Below are positions 12,258 through 23,459 of a stretch of 64,000 bases of DNA, piece after piece. The notes beneath the pieces are model-generated. The model was not told the DNA's origin. It was given only the letters and a program-made list of their open reading frames with translations, and did not search any database. The translations under genes were made by a program, and so were the position numbers. Numbering within the stretch: the first letter of the stretch is position 1; every line of letters starts with the position of its first letter. The stretch comes from Pasteurella dagmatis (GTDB taxonomy: Bacteria; Pseudomonadota; Gammaproteobacteria; Enterobacterales; Pasteurellaceae). The stretch is from positions 2,022,001 through 2,086,000 of the forward strand of contig NZ_LT906448.1 of NCBI RefSeq assembly GCF_900186835.1, in the 5' to 3' direction.

Positions 12258-13307
12258 CTAGTTAGTTTTTAGTTTGCTCCAATATTTTTCGTATATATCA
12301 ATAGCTTTACCAACATCACCCTGCATTATCCCTTTTTCCACCTCTTCAGCAGGTGGAAATAATATTGGATTGCTGACAAGTTCGGGCGATAATAATTTCT
12401 TAACACCTTCATTTGGCATTGAGAAGCCCATTCTTTCGATAACTATTTTTGCATTTTCAGGGCGCAATAAGAAGTCGATAAATTTATAAGCACCTTCAAT
12501 GTTTTTCGCACTTTTTGGGATGGCGTAGTTGTCCATCCAGAAAATTGCGCCTTCTTTTGGATAAATAAATTGAATACTTGGGTTTTCTTTTGTCGCTAAA
12601 TAAGCAGAGCCATTCCAAATCATTCCAAGAGATACTTCTCCTTGTACATAAGGCACTTCAGGTGAGTCTGAGTTAAATACAAGTACATTTGGCATTAATT
12701 CAACCAATTTGTTGTACGCGTCTTTAATCTCGTTTTCTTGCGTGGTGTTTGGTGATTTTCCGTTAAGTAAAAGTGCTAAGTGGAACACTTCACGTGCGTC
12801 ACTGGTAAGTAATACTTTGCCTTTATATTCTGGTTTCCATAAATCTGCCCAGCTGGTGACTTGTTTTGGATCGATGTCATCAGCGTTGATCCCGATACCT
12901 GTTAAACCATAGATATATGGCAATGAATATTGGTTATTTGGGTCAAATTCTTTATTGAGTAAATGGCGTGGAATTTGATGAAAATTGCTTAATTTACTAT
13001 GATCTAATGGTGCGAGCATCCCTTCTTTTGCCATTTTATCGATGTAATAGCTTGATGGAAATACGAGGTCGTATCCATTGTTTTTAGAAAGTAGCTTTAA
13101 TTTTGCATACATTTCTTCATTGCTTTCAAAGGTTGAATAAATCACTTCAATACCAGTTTCTTTGGTGAAATCTGCAATCACAGTTGAAGGAATATAATCT
13201 GTCCAGTTATACACATATAATTTTTTTGAAGCGAATGCAGATTGGGTTACGAAAAGGAGAGAAGTTAAGGCAAGAGATTTGAGCACATTAGTAAACAGTT
13301 TTTTCAA
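12258..13307 (-). CDS. potD: Periplasmic spermidine/putrescine-binding protein (PotD-like)
   Basis: 349 residues. A signal peptide ([20 protein letters not shown]) ends near SAFA. The mature protein begins [13 protein letters not shown], the standard opening of PotD/PotF proteins, and keeps the polyamine pocket aromatics ([27 protein letters not shown]). No potABC permease genes are next to it, so it must share a transporter encoded elsewhere. It lies divergent from an amine oxidase and near speA/speB, which supports a polyamine role. Confidence 0.9.
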   Translation of the reverse strand: MKKLFTNVLKSLALTSLLFVTQSAFASKKLYVYNWTDYIPSTVIADFTKETGIEVIYSTFESNEEMYAKLKLLSKNNGYDLVFPSSYYIDKMAKEGMLAPLDHSKLSNFHQIPRHLLNKEFDPNNQYSLPYIYGLTGIGINADDIDPKQVTSWADLWKPEYKGKVLLTSDAREVFHLALLLNGKSPNTTQENEIKDAYNKLVELMPNVLVFNSDSPEVPYVQGEVSLGMIWNGSAYLATKENPSIQFIYPKEGAIFWMDNYAIPKSAKNIEGAYKFIDFLLRPENAKIVIERMGFSMPNEGVKKLLSPELVSNPILFPPAEEVEKGIMQGDVGKAIDIYEKYWSKLKTN

Positions 13308-13501
13308 TTCATAGTCCTCTGCGTCATAAAGACGATAAAGTGCGGTGAAAAATAAATGGATTTCATTAGCTAATCCACAATAACATTTGGTGTCTGAAAA
13401 GACGACATTGAGTATAGCAAACTTTAGAAACTGATTGAATTAAATTGACATATTTTCTGGTGAGAGTAAACTGCCCGAAGTTTTCAACAAAGAGCCATTT
13501 T

Positions 13502-14797
13502 ATGCTGAAATTTTCTCATCAAGAGCATATTAAATCATATTATTCAGACACTCGTAATATTCATTTCACACTTCCACCTTTAGAACACCGCCAATCTGCG
13601 GATGTTTGCGTTGTTGGTGCCGGATTTTTTGGGCTATCCACAGCCTTAGAACTTGCAGAGCAAGGGAAAAAAGTGATTGTGTTAGAGGGCGCTAGAGTTG
13701 GCTTTGGTGCTTCCGGACGTAATGGTGGACAAGCGATTAACGGTTTCGAAGAAGATATTAGTGATTATATTGATGCAGTGGGTTTTGAAACTGCAAATAA
13801 ATTATGGCAGATGTCTTTGGAAGCTCTGGATATTATTGATGAGCGTATTACTAAATATGGTATTCAATGCGATTGGAAAAAGGGTTATGCAACACTCGCA
13901 TTAAACCACCGCCGTTTTGATGATTTAGTCACGATTGAACAATCCTGCCGTGAATATTTTGGTTATCAAAGTATGGAGCTGTGGGATAAAGCCAAGCTTG
14001 AAAAAACGTTGGGAAGCCAAATTTACCAAGGGGCATTATTTGATCCAAACTCTGGGCATTTACACCCACTGAATTATTGCTTAGGGCTAGCGAAAGCGTG
14101 CTTGGATTTAGGTGTTGAGATTTATGAACATTCACCGGTGATGGATTTACGCATTGGTAAATCTAAAGTGAAAGTGAAAACCGATAAAAGCTCAGTATTG
14201 GCAAAAAATGTGGTCTTGGCAACTAATGCCTATGTTCGTGCTTTACCGAAAACATTACATCATGGTATTGCACGCAAAATCTTACCTGTAGAAAGTTTTA
14301 TTATTGCCACTGAACCACTTAGCGATGAAGTGGCAAACAGTTTGATCAGTAATCGTATGTCAGTATGCGATAACAATTATTTCTTGGATTATTATCGTTT
14401 AAGTGCAGATAATCGTTTGTTATTTGGTAGTGACTCTAGTCCTGAACTTAATATGAAAACAGTAATGCGCTGCAATATGTTACACGTTTTTCCTCAATTA
14501 GAAGATGTAAAAATTGAGTATGGTTGGGGGGGGCCGATTGATATGACATTAAATTCCAACCCACATTTTGGACGTATTGCACCGAATATTTATTTTGCAC
14601 AAGGTTATTCAGGCCATGGCGTTGCATTAACGGGGTTAGCAGGGCGTATTGTTGCCGAAGCTATTTTAGGGAATGATGAGCGTTTGCGTGTGTTTGAAAA
14701 ATTAAAAGTACCCACAGTCCATGGTGGTAAATTATTGCAAAAAGCAGCATTATTTATTGGTACTAATTATTATCGCTTTTTAGATAAATATCGTTAG
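13502..14797 (+). CDS. FAD-dependent amine oxidoreductase, PuuB/OrdL-like
   Basis: 431 residues from MLKFSHQEHIKSYYSDT. It has a dinucleotide-binding fold VCVVGAGFFGLSTALELAEQGKKV near residue 35, GFGASGRNGGQ (flavin motif of the DAO family) and a C-terminal AQGYSGHGVALTGLAGRIVAEA. This is the gamma-glutamylputrescine oxidase type that deaminates polyamine derivatives. The rest of the puu pathway is absent here, so the exact substrate is open. The longer frame to 13445 lacks a ribosome site. Confidence 0.8.
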   Translation: MLKFSHQEHIKSYYSDTRNIHFTLPPLEHRQSADVCVVGAGFFGLSTALELAEQGKKVIVLEGARVGFGASGRNGGQAINGFEEDISDYIDAVGFETANKLWQMSLEALDIIDERITKYGIQCDWKKGYATLALNHRRFDDLVTIEQSCREYFGYQSMELWDKAKLEKTLGSQIYQGALFDPNSGHLHPLNYCLGLAKACLDLGVEIYEHSPVMDLRIGKSKVKVKTDKSSVLAKNVVLATNAYVRALPKTLHHGIARKILPVESFIIATEPLSDEVANSLISNRMSVCDNNYFLDYYRLSADNRLLFGSDSSPELNMKTVMRCNMLHVFPQLEDVKIEYGWGGPIDMTLNSNPHFGRIAPNIYFAQGYSGHGVALTGLAGRIVAEAILGNDERLRVFEKLKVPTVHGGKLLQKAALFIGTNYYRFLDKYR

Positions 14798-14813
14798 TTT
14801 CAAAATAGATAGA

Positions 14814-14847
14814 AAATGGTGAGTTCATAATGGACTTACCATTTTTT
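14814..14847 (+). terminator. Terminator after the amine oxidase gene
   Basis: AAATGGTGAGT pairs with ACTTACCATTT (one G-T pair), then a T-run. Confidence 0.8.
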
Positions 14848-15010
14848 TATGCCAGATTTTTGTGAGAAATACAAGAAAATACTAGTTATTCCAAAGTATT
14901 TGTTTTATGCTTTGAAAGTTATTTTCTATCACTCCACAGTACAGAAAATACAGAGTATGGCGTATTTTTCGCTTGAATTTTTGACCCGTTTTAAGAGGTA
15001 AACTAAGACA

Positions 15011-16948
15011 TTGGAACAGGTTACTTTAGACTCTCAAGAGACGACTTCACCAATTTTCACAGAAAATACTGTGCGTGAAGTATGTAACATCAATTACTGG
15101 GGAATGCGTTATTACAACGTTGATGAAAATGGTGATATTTTCGTTTGTCCTAATCCAGAACAGCCGCAAAATCGTGTTTCTTTAGCAAAATTGGCTGAGA
15201 AAGCACAAAAAGAACAAGGTGCTCACCTGCCAACATTGTTCTGCTTCCCGCAAATTATTCAACATCGCTTATGCTCAATTAATCAAGCCTTTCAACAAGC
15301 TCGCGAAAACTTCGGTTATGAAGGCAATTACTTTTTGGTTTATCCAATCAAAGTAAACCAACATCGCCGTGTGATTGAGTCATTGATTAATTCTGGTCAA
15401 ACACTTGGCTTAGAAGCTGGCTCAAAGGCTGAGTTGATGGCGGTGTTAGCTCACGCAGGCGTGACACAAACGGTGATCGTATGTAATGGTTATAAAGATC
15501 GTGAATACATCCGTTTTGCGTTAATGGGTGAGAAACTTGGCCACAAAGTCTATTTGGTGATTGAAAAGCTTTCTGAAATTCAGTTAGTGCTTGAAGAAGC
15601 AGCTAAATTGAATGTGAAACCACGTTTAGGTGTACGAGCACGTTTAGCTTCGCAAGGTTCAGGTAAATGGCAATCTTCAGGCGGGGAAAAGTCTAAATTT
15701 GGCTTATCAGCATCGCAAGTGTTATCCCTTGTAAATATGCTTAAAGAACATGATTGTTTAGATTGTTTGCAGCTTTTACATTTCCATTTAGGCTCACAGC
15801 TTGGCAACATTCGCGATGTGGCAACTGGAGTGCGTGAAAGTGCACGTTTTTATGTGGAATTACATAAATTAGGTGTCAACATTCAATGTTTTGACGTGGG
15901 TGGTGGACTTGGTGTGGATTACGAAGGTAATCGGACGCAATCAGATTGTTCAGTAAACTATGGTTTGAACGAATATGCTGACACTGTGGTATGGGGAATT
16001 GGGCAGGCGTGCCGTGAAAGTGGATTACCGCACCCAACCATTATTACTGAATCGGGACGTGGCGTAACCGCACATCACGCAGTATTAGTGTCTAATGTGA
16101 TTGGTATTGAGCGTTATAAACCTGAGCCATTAAGTGCACCTGAAAAAGATGCTCCAAGCGTGTTACACAGTATGTGGGAAACCTGGGCGGATATTCAATC
16201 TTCACGTGAAAAACGTTCATTACGTAGCTGGATCCATGAAAGCCAGTTTGATCTATCCGATGTGCATAATCAGTACAATGTGGGCATTTTAAATCTAGAG
16301 CAACGAGCTTGGGCAGAGCAACTTTATCTCAATATTTGCCACGAAGTGGGGCAGTTATTTAATGAAAAACATCGTTCACATCGCACTATTATTGATGAGC
16401 TACAAGAACGCTTTGCCGATAAATTGTATGTAAACTTTTCATTGTTCCAATCATTACCTGATGCGTGGGGCATCGATCAATTATTCCCAGTTTGTCCGAT
16501 TTCAAATTTAAATCAGCCAGTCAGTCGTCGTGCTGTCTTGCTTGATATTACGTGCGACTCTGATGGCACGATTGATCACTACATTGACGGTGATGGTATT
16601 ACAACAACGATGCCAATGCCATATTATGAAGAAGATAACCCGCCACTTTTAGGTTTCTTTATGGTAGGGGCTTATCAAGAAATTCTTGGCAATATGCATA
16701 ACTTATTTGGTGACACTAGTACGGTGGATGTTCTAGTGGAAGGCAAAGATAAAGTGCGTATTGTTGATTATGATGAGGGCAACACAGTGGCAGATATGTT
16801 GGAGTATGTTTATCTTGATCCCAAAAAACTGTTAGACGGTTATCGTGAACAAATTGAACATTCCAATTTACCTGCCTCGGAAGCGATTCATTTCTTGAAA
16901 GAGCTCGAGATTGGTTTAAACGGTTATACTTACTTGGAAGAAGAGTAG
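15011..16948 (+). CDS. speA: Biosynthetic arginine decarboxylase
   Basis: 645 residues, close to the ~658 of E. coli SpeA and collinear with it. The PLP lysine region [55 protein letters not shown] and the C-terminal [15 protein letters not shown] are present. It makes agmatine, the substrate of SpeB encoded next. An in-frame TAA lies at 14999-15001 and no ATG or GTG precedes the conserved region, so a TTG start at 15011 is the best choice. Its GAGG site is rather far upstream (about 12 bases). Confidence 0.96.
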   Translation: MEQVTLDSQETTSPIFTENTVREVCNINYWGMRYYNVDENGDIFVCPNPEQPQNRVSLAKLAEKAQKEQGAHLPTLFCFPQIIQHRLCSINQAFQQARENFGYEGNYFLVYPIKVNQHRRVIESLINSGQTLGLEAGSKAELMAVLAHAGVTQTVIVCNGYKDREYIRFALMGEKLGHKVYLVIEKLSEIQLVLEEAAKLNVKPRLGVRARLASQGSGKWQSSGGEKSKFGLSASQVLSLVNMLKEHDCLDCLQLLHFHLGSQLGNIRDVATGVRESARFYVELHKLGVNIQCFDVGGGLGVDYEGNRTQSDCSVNYGLNEYADTVVWGIGQACRESGLPHPTIITESGRGVTAHHAVLVSNVIGIERYKPEPLSAPEKDAPSVLHSMWETWADIQSSREKRSLRSWIHESQFDLSDVHNQYNVGILNLEQRAWAEQLYLNICHEVGQLFNEKHRSHRTIIDELQERFADKLYVNFSLFQSLPDAWGIDQLFPVCPISNLNQPVSRRAVLLDITCDSDGTIDHYIDGDGITTTMPMPYYEEDNPPLLGFFMVGAYQEILGNMHNLFGDTSTVDVLVEGKDKVRIVDYDEGNTVADMLEYVYLDPKKLLDGYREQIEHSNLPASEAIHFLKELEIGLNGYTYLEEE

Positions 16949-16953
16949 TCGAG

Positions 16954-16993
16954 AAAAAGTGCGGTCTAAATTTTGGAAAAAATGACCGCACTT
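16954..16993. terminator. Inverted uptake-signal pair between speA and speB
   Basis: AAAGTGCGGTC (from 16956) and GACCGCACTT (to 16993) can pair. As speB begins only 20 bases later, this may attenuate rather than stop transcription between the two genes. Confidence 0.6.
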
Positions 16994-17012
16994 GTATGTA
17001 ATAGGAATAACT

Positions 17013-17933
17013 ATGTACAACACTTTAAATAACAAAGAAGATATTTCTTTAGTGTCGAACAATTTTGGTTTTTTACGTTTGCCTGTTAATTTCAACCCAA
17101 CGGAAAGTGATGCAGAATGGGTGATCACAGGCGTGCCCTTTGATGCTTCAGTATCAGGACGTTCAGGTACCCGTTTTGGTGCAGAGGCGATTCGCCGTGC
17201 CTCTGTTAATCTTGCATGGGAACATTGCCGTTTCCCTTGGGATTTCGATGTGCGTGAGCGTTTAAATATTGTTGATTGTGGCGATTTAGTCTATTCATTT
17301 GGTGATAATCAAAACTTTGTTGAAGAACTTGAAGCGCACACTACTGCTCTTTTAAAAGCCGGTAAACGTTGCTTAACATTCGGCGGTGATCACTTCATTA
17401 CCTTGCCATTATTGCGTGCACATGCAAAACATTTCGGTAAGTTAGCGATGATTCACTTTGATGCACACACTGATACCTATGAAAATGGTAGCAACTTTGA
17501 CCACGGCACAATGTTCTACCACGCACCAAAAGAAGGTTTAATTGATGCTGCACATTCAGTTCAAATTGGTATTCGTACTGAATTTGACCGCACTTTACCT
17601 TTCACAGTGCTTTCAGCGCCACAAGTCAACGATGACAGCGTAGAACAAATCACTGCTAAAATTAAAGAGGTGGTGGGTGATCTACCTGTTTATTTAACTT
17701 TCGATATTGATTGCTTAGACCCAGCTTACGCACCTGGTACAGGTACACCTGTGTGTGGTGGTTTAACAACTGACAAAGCGCTTAAAATTTTACGCTCATT
17801 AAAAGATGTAAATATTGTGGGTATGGACCTAGTGGAAGTTTCTCCAGCGTATGATCAATCAGACATCACTGCATTAGCTGGTGCTACTATTGCGTTAGAA
17901 ATGCTTTATATGCAAGGTTGGAAAAAAGGCTAA
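17013..17933 (+). CDS. speB: Agmatinase (agmatine ureohydrolase)
   Basis: 306 residues from [19 protein letters not shown]. Arginase-family manganese ligands are clear: [18 protein letters not shown] and [17 protein letters not shown]. It hydrolyses agmatine to putrescine and urea, completing the SpeA-SpeB pathway. AGGAATAACT precedes 17013. The seven-codon upstream extension lies in the uptake-signal stem and is unlikely to be translated. Confidence 0.96.
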   Translation: MYNTLNNKEDISLVSNNFGFLRLPVNFNPTESDAEWVITGVPFDASVSGRSGTRFGAEAIRRASVNLAWEHCRFPWDFDVRERLNIVDCGDLVYSFGDNQNFVEELEAHTTALLKAGKRCLTFGGDHFITLPLLRAHAKHFGKLAMIHFDAHTDTYENGSNFDHGTMFYHAPKEGLIDAAHSVQIGIRTEFDRTLPFTVLSAPQVNDDSVEQITAKIKEVVGDLPVYLTFDIDCLDPAYAPGTGTPVCGGLTTDKALKILRSLKDVNIVGMDLVEVSPAYDQSDITALAGATIALEMLYMQGWKKG

Positions 17934-17949
17934 TTGTTTTTCCATATAT

Positions 17950-17982
17950 TAAAAAATCCATCTCTTTGAGGTGGATTTTTTT
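17950..17982. terminator. Bidirectional terminator between speB and the sensor kinase gene
   Basis: AAAAAATCCA and TGGATTTTTT pair around an 11-base loop. Both genes converge here. Confidence 0.85.
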
Positions 17983-17990
17983 GATGAGTT

Positions 17991-20579
17991 TTACAATGAA
18001 CGCAATTTTCGTTGCAATTCAACTTGTTTAAACGGTTTAATTAATATAGGGAATTGTTCTGCTTTTTCAACTTGTTCTGTATGCCCTGTCATCAACAAGA
18101 TTTTTACTTGTGGTAACTGGCTTTCTACCCATTTTGCAACATCAACTCCGGTCAATTTACCTGCTAGCATAATGTCAGATAAGAGATAATCAACTTCTAA
18201 TCCGTGCGAGAGTAATCCAATCGCTTGTTCTCCAGATTCTGTCAAAATAGGTTGGAAGCCCATTTTGAGCAATTGTTCCGCTAAAGTTTCACGTAAACTT
18301 GCTTTATCTTCAACAACAAGGATTTGATATTGGATTTCATTAAGCTTGTTATCTTGTAGAATCTCAGTATCTTCTGGCGCTATCAATTTGGCGATTGGAA
18401 GTTGTAAATGAATGGCAGTGCCTTGATTTAGTTGTGAATCAATTTTAACTCGCCCTTTAGATTGTCGGATAAACCCATAGACCATCGACAAACCTAACCC
18501 ACTACCACGACCATTTTGTTTAGTGGTAAAAAATGGCTCAAAGACACGTTTTTGTGTTTGTTCATCCATGCCACAACCGTCATCAATAATTGATAATTGC
18601 ACCATATGTTCTTGGTAGTGTGTCCGTTGCACATTAAGTTGGGTCGTTTGAATAATGATATGACCTTCATTATTGAGAGCATCTTTCGCATTAACAATTA
18701 AATTGACTAAAGCCGTTTCGAGCTGGTTTCTATCAATATATACAGGAGGTAAATTTTCGTCTAAATCTAGCTGTACGTTGATCGTTGGTGGAATGGTATG
18801 TTTGATTAAATCATTGAATTCCAAAACTAATTGATTGATATCTATAGCTGTTGGGTGAAGAGGTTGTTTTCTTGCATAGGCTAATAAACGTTGAGTTAGG
18901 GTTGCACTATTCTCTGCTGCTTTGAGTGCACGCTGTAAGCGTTTGGCTTGGCGATCATCTAAAGCTGTTTGATCAATTAAATCCAAATTACCAATAATGA
19001 CGGCTAAAAAGTTATTAAAATCGTGTGCAATCCCACCCGTTAAATGACCAATCGCACGCATCTTTTGACTATGTACAATTTCATTTTCTAGTTTTTTGCG
19101 TTGTGTACGGTCGATTAAAAATGTGACTAATCCATCTTTCAATGGACTAACACGCCATTCTAGAATTTGATGCTTGTATTCAATTTCAAGGAAATCTTGC
19201 GTTTGGCGAATTTTTTTTAGTAAAGCTAAATCAATGGGTTGTTCACTTCCAACAATAGTTGCATGTTGTGCATTGAAATGTTCCACAAGGGAATGGATAG
19301 TCGGTTTTTTCTGTTCAGCAAAGAAATCTTGTAACAGCGTGATAAATTGTGTGTTATATGATACTAAATTAAGTTTGTTATCAAATATCGCTAGACCGTC
19401 ACGCATTGCTAAAAAAGTTTGTTCCAGCAACTCACTTTTTTCTTTCAATAATGAGTCTGTTTGCTCCAGAGTAATCACATTTTGATGGAATATATCAAAT
19501 GTCCTTGCTAAATCACCAATTTCATCTTGAGTTTGTTGCTGTGGCACTGTGACATTTTTATCGCCTTGTGATAGTCGTTTTAATGCGTCTGTAATGGAAT
19601 AAAGTCGCTTACCAATCAAAGAATAAATATATTTCCCTAAAACAATAATTAATAAGATTGTAAATAATGAAAACAACAAAATAGATAAAGAAAGTGTAGA
19701 TAAATGTTGTTGAATTTGCTTAGAGTCGACATCAACACTATCTACTTTTTCTTTAGCAAGTTGGGTATATTGCTGAGTAATTTGTTGGACTAGTGCATCA
19801 ATTTGAAAAGTTAAAAATTGAATACGTAGGTTTATTTTAGAAAGCGATTCGACATGTTGGAGTATTTCGGGGAATAATTCTTTCAATTTAGTAAATTCGG
19901 TATCGATATCATTGAATGTATCAATTGCAGGGAAAAAAAGAAAATTTGATTGAATACTCAAAAATACGCTAGTGGAAAAGCTGTTTTTGGTGGCATCTTC
20001 CATCAATTTTTCTACTCGTGCTAGTTGCAACATAAATTCACTCGGAAAAGAATCAGAAGGTGTGGTGCGTTTTTCCAATCTTTTGATATGCTGAATATAA
20101 AGCAATCCTTGATTTAGCTCGCTAATAATATTGGTTTGTAGTAGGTGACGTTGATGTGTTTGCAATAATAATTCTTGTACGCTTTTTCCTAATGAATCAA
20201 TGTGGTAGATAATTTTTGTAAAGGCTTGATCTTGTTTTGAAGTAGATTGTTTAGCTTGTACTAAAAGTGTTTGGAGCTGTTCTGCGTGTAGTGCAAGCGT
20301 CTTAGATTCCTCTTGATATTCTAAGGCTCGTGTCGTTTGTGTCAGGCGCTTAGCGTATGTTGAGATCTGTGCTGTTTTTACACCTAATGTCATAGATGAA
20401 AACATTTGGTTAAGCGAACTATCGCGTAAGTTAGAAAGGGAATGATAGGTGCTATTTAAACCAATAATTGCGGTCATACTGATTACAATAATCAAAAAAA
20501 TAGCGGTGATCAAAAATAGCATTAATCGAAAACGTACGCTATAAGGCTTGGTAAAAAAAGATGTTTTCCAATTTTTCAT
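17991..20579 (-). CDS. Hybrid sensor histidine kinase with C-terminal receiver domain
   Basis: 862 residues. Membrane segment 1 (about 18-44) and segment 2 (about 305-330) enclose a ~260-residue periplasmic helical sensor. A HAMP segment follows (KRLYSITDALKRLSQGDKNV), then a PAS-like domain, then a HisKA with GHLTGGIAHDFNNFLAVI (His near residue 518). The ATPase has NLIVNAKDAL, DDGCGMDE, FEPFFTTK and GSGLGLSMVYG. The receiver has VVEDKAS, acceptor Asp in LLSDIML and K in ILIKPF. No Hpt domain is present, so a separate phosphotransfer step would be needed. The OmpR-type regulator at 25.4-26.2 kb is a possible partner (inference). Confidence 0.93.
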   Translation of the reverse strand: MKNWKTSFFTKPYSVRFRLMLFLITAIFLIIVISMTAIIGLNSTYHSLSNLRDSSLNQMFSSMTLGVKTAQISTYAKRLTQTTRALEYQEESKTLALHAEQLQTLLVQAKQSTSKQDQAFTKIIYHIDSLGKSVQELLLQTHQRHLLQTNIISELNQGLLYIQHIKRLEKRTTPSDSFPSEFMLQLARVEKLMEDATKNSFSTSVFLSIQSNFLFFPAIDTFNDIDTEFTKLKELFPEILQHVESLSKINLRIQFLTFQIDALVQQITQQYTQLAKEKVDSVDVDSKQIQQHLSTLSLSILLFSLFTILLIIVLGKYIYSLIGKRLYSITDALKRLSQGDKNVTVPQQQTQDEIGDLARTFDIFHQNVITLEQTDSLLKEKSELLEQTFLAMRDGLAIFDNKLNLVSYNTQFITLLQDFFAEQKKPTIHSLVEHFNAQHATIVGSEQPIDLALLKKIRQTQDFLEIEYKHQILEWRVSPLKDGLVTFLIDRTQRKKLENEIVHSQKMRAIGHLTGGIAHDFNNFLAVIIGNLDLIDQTALDDRQAKRLQRALKAAENSATLTQRLLAYARKQPLHPTAIDINQLVLEFNDLIKHTIPPTINVQLDLDENLPPVYIDRNQLETALVNLIVNAKDALNNEGHIIIQTTQLNVQRTHYQEHMVQLSIIDDGCGMDEQTQKRVFEPFFTTKQNGRGSGLGLSMVYGFIRQSKGRVKIDSQLNQGTAIHLQLPIAKLIAPEDTEILQDNKLNEIQYQILVVEDKASLRETLAEQLLKMGFQPILTESGEQAIGLLSHGLEVDYLLSDIMLAGKLTGVDVAKWVESQLPQVKILLMTGHTEQVEKAEQFPILIKPFKQVELQRKLRSL

Positions 20580-20878
20580 TTTTTAGACCGCACTTGAATT
20601 AGGTTGCTATTATTTTAAGCATAAATGACAGAAAAAAAATGATAAATATGAATTGAATAGTGTTTTTTTGTATTAAGAAAAGACAAAGATAAGATTAAAG
20701 CAGAGTGATGTCTATTTTAGGCGCTAAGAATATTTATTTTATAATCCAATGCGAATAGCATTTTATACCAATCGGGAGTTGATAATACTTCCGTATGATG
20801 TCAAAGCCTAAGGAGGAATTACGTTATAGAATAAAAAAACCTGAGGCAGTGCTCAGGTTTTTTCATATATTTGCGAGA
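20580..20878. other. Intergenic spacer, kinase to pirin
   Basis: Holds an uptake signal just upstream of the kinase start (near 20585) and the terminator at 20834-20863. An AAGGAGG at 20811-20817 is not followed by a usable start codon. No gene is supported. Confidence 0.5.
20834..20863 (-). terminator. Terminator of the pirin gene
   Basis: AAAAAACCTGAG and CTCAGGTTTTTT pair over a 6-base loop. Confidence 0.9.
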
Positions 20879-21592
20879 TTATACTTCCATTGGTACTTCC
20901 ATGAGTAACACTTCTGCATCACTTGAAGCAATAATGTCTAGATTATCAGTATCCCAGATACCTAAGCCATCTCTTTCATTGAGAGCAACACCTGCGACAT
21001 TCGCTTGTCCTTTGATAACAAAAGCATATACGCCATTACCTGCTTTATTTAGTGCATAATTTTTAGATATACCTTGATCAAATTTTGCTAGTGAGAACCA
21101 AGCATCTTGATGAATCCAAACACCATCATCATCTGGATTTGGTGATAGAATTTGTTGGAAATCATTTGGTTTTGCGTTATCAGCAATTGTAATTTGTTGA
21201 TAGCGAGGTTCAACATTACGCTTATTCGGGATAACCCAAATTTGTAAAAATTTTACTGGGATATCTGCATTAGGGTTCATTTCACTGTGTGTAATCCCTG
21301 TTCCCGCAGACATTACTTGAATGTCACCATTACGAATAATACTACCATTTCCCATGCTATCTTTATGTGCTAAATCACCACTTAATGGAATTGAAATAAT
21401 TTCCATATTATTATGTGGGTGAGTGCCAAATCCCATACCCCCTTCAACGAAGTCATCATTGATAACTCTTAATGCACCGAAATTAATACGGCTAGGATCA
21501 TAATAGTGACCAAAGCTAAAAGTATGTTTGCTTTTTAACCAACCATGATTTGCGTCACCACGACTATTTGCTGAATGATAGATAGTTTTCAT
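20879..21592 (-). CDS. Pirin family protein (quercetinase-like bicupin)
   Basis: 237 residues with the pirin cupin metal motif GTHPHNNMEIISIPLSG and HSEMNPN (third and fourth ligands). It resembles E. coli YhhW, which is a cytoplasmic metal-binding bicupin with quercetinase activity. The physiological role is unknown. It is monocistronic, ends at its own terminator, and is divergent from the sugar transporter operon. Confidence 0.9.
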   Translation of the reverse strand: MKTIYHSANSRGDANHGWLKSKHTFSFGHYYDPSRINFGALRVINDDFVEGGMGFGTHPHNNMEIISIPLSGDLAHKDSMGNGSIIRNGDIQVMSAGTGITHSEMNPNADIPVKFLQIWVIPNKRNVEPRYQQITIADNAKPNDFQQILSPNPDDDGVWIHQDAWFSLAKFDQGISKNYALNKAGNGVYAFVIKGQANVAGVALNERDGLGIWDTDNLDIIASSDAEVLLMEVPMEV

Positions 21593-21710
21593 TTTCTTTC
21601 CTTAAAATTAATTTTTTACCAAAAACGTTGTGTATTATATATTTTCATTCTAGAGAATAAATATATTTATTATTGATTATCTTTAAACTAATAGTAAATA
21701 ATATTGATAT

Positions 21711-21724
21711 ACCTGATATCAGGT
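21711..21724. promoter_or_regulatory. Perfect 14-bp palindrome, candidate operator
   Basis: ACCTGATATCAGGT lies in the 302-base divergent region between pirin and the sugar transporter. It is a typical two-fold operator shape. The binding protein is unknown. Confidence 0.5.
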
Positions 21725-21774
21725 AAAGCACATCGATTTATCTATGGAAAAGCATACCATTATTAATGATATTT

Positions 21775-21790
21775 CGTGATCTCTTTCTCA
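21775..21790 (+). promoter_or_regulatory. Candidate CRP site upstream of the sugar operon
   Basis: CGTGA-N6-TCTCA matches 8 of 10 consensus bases. A TATGAC at 21812-21817 would place it near -41. Confidence 0.4.
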
Positions 21791-21894
21791 AAATTGGAAA
21801 AAACAAAGAATTATGACAATTATGAATGAGATTAAACATTTTCTATTCATATTCCTATGATTAAATGGAAATATGTTTAATTTAATAGGGATCT

Positions 21895-23412
21895 ATGATA
21901 ATGGCACAAGTAAATAACAGCTCGCCAGTTCATCCTTTATTAGAAATGAAAGGTATCGCGAAGAGATTTGGGACTTTTTATGCCTTACAAGATGTGGATT
22001 TATCTATTTATCGTGGCGAAATTCATGCACTCATGGGGGAGAATGGGGCTGGTAAAAGTACTTTAATGAAAATTCTCGCGGGTGCTTATACTGCCTCAGC
22101 AGGTGAAATTCTGATTGATGGCGAGAGTTTTTCCATTTCCTCACCTACAGATGCCATTAAAGCAGGCATTACTCTAATTTATCAAGAAATTCATCTTTCC
22201 CCCAATTTGACTGTTGCTGAAAATATTTTTCTTGGCCGTGAAATCAAAAATCTGTTTGGTTTAGATCGCAAAACCATGGCAGAAGAGTCACAAAAAGTTT
22301 TAGATCGTTTAGGTGCCCAGTTTTTAGCTACTCAAAAAGTCTCATCTTTAACCATCGCTGAACAACAGCAAGTGGAAATCGCGCGTGCATTGCATCGTAA
22401 TAGTCGTATTTTAGTGATGGATGAGCCAACTGCGGCACTTTCTTCACGTGAAACAGAACGTTTATTTGAGTTAGTTAAAAAGTTACGTGATGAAGGCATG
22501 GCGATTATTTATATCAGTCATCGCATGGCAGAAATTTATGAACTTGCTGATCGTGTGAGTGTACTACGTGATGGTAAGTATGTAGGCTCATTAACACGTG
22601 AGAATTTAGACTCTGCTACTTTAGTGCAAATGATGGTAGGTCGCCCACTGACAGATTTATTTAATAAAGAAAAAGTGCCTGTTGGTGAAGAGGTGCTACG
22701 TGTAGAAAACTTATCAGATGGCAATAAAGTGCAAGATGCTTCGTTAGTCGTCAGAGCGGGTGAAATTATTGGCTTGTCTGGTTTAGTTGGGGCAGGGCGT
22801 TCTGAATTAGCGCATTTGTTATTTGGGGTGAAGCAGGCAACTAAAGGAAAAATATATTTAAGTGGTGGTGAGATTAGTTTTAATTCTCCACGTGATGCGA
22901 TAGCACATCATGTTGCACTATTACCAGAGAACCGTAAAGAAGAGGGATTATTCCTTGATTTAAATATTCTAAAAAATGTCACGATGGCAACTATTGAGCG
23001 TGATGCGACTATGCTAGTGATTGATCAAGCAAAAGGTAAACAAGCTACGCAAGAGGCGATTGAAGGCTTAAAAATGCGTGTGCCAAGTGCAAATGTGAAT
23101 GTCAGTGGTTTATCTGGTGGTAATCAACAAAAAGTGTTGCTTTCTCGCTGGGCAGCTATTCAACCGAAACTGTTTATTATGGATGAGCCGACACGTGGCG
23201 TAGATGTTGGTGCAAAAAGTGAGATTTATCGCATGATGATTGAAATGGCTAAGAAAGGTGTTGCTATTTTAATGATCTCCAGTGAATTACCTGAAATCGT
23301 AGGTATGAGTGATCGAGTCTATGTGATGCGAGAGGGTTATACTGTTGGTGAATTGAGCGGTGATGAGATTAATCAAGAGCAAATCATGGCATTTGCTTGT
23401 GGTGCTGCTTAA
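21895..23412 (+). CDS. Ribose/allose-type sugar ABC transporter ATP-binding protein
   Basis: 505 residues with two ATPase halves, as in RbsA. The first half has Walker [10 protein letters not shown], signature [15 protein letters not shown] and Walker [12 protein letters not shown]. The second half has a degenerate Walker A (GLVGAGRSE), signature LSGGNQQKV and [11 protein letters not shown]. It energises pentose/hexose uptake with the permease and binding protein that follow. The start could be 21895 or 21901 (ATG ATA ATG). The site AGGG at 21887 suits neither decisively. Confidence 0.93.
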   Translation: MIMAQVNNSSPVHPLLEMKGIAKRFGTFYALQDVDLSIYRGEIHALMGENGAGKSTLMKILAGAYTASAGEILIDGESFSISSPTDAIKAGITLIYQEIHLSPNLTVAENIFLGREIKNLFGLDRKTMAEESQKVLDRLGAQFLATQKVSSLTIAEQQQVEIARALHRNSRILVMDEPTAALSSRETERLFELVKKLRDEGMAIIYISHRMAEIYELADRVSVLRDGKYVGSLTRENLDSATLVQMMVGRPLTDLFNKEKVPVGEEVLRVENLSDGNKVQDASLVVRAGEIIGLSGLVGAGRSELAHLLFGVKQATKGKIYLSGGEISFNSPRDAIAHHVALLPENRKEEGLFLDLNILKNVTMATIERDATMLVIDQAKGKQATQEAIEGLKMRVPSANVNVSGLSGGNQQKVLLSRWAAIQPKLFIMDEPTRGVDVGAKSEIYRMMIEMAKKGVAILMISSELPEIVGMSDRVYVMREGYTVGELSGDEINQEQIMAFACGAA

Positions 23413-23459
23413 CTGAATGAAATAACGAATAAAATTAAATATATTGAGGAGATGTAAAT

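Noticed and set aside
20797-20906. Short frame beginning MMSKPKEELRYRIKKPEA
   Set aside because: It runs straight through the pirin terminator hairpin into the pirin gene on the other strand and has no homologue I recognise.
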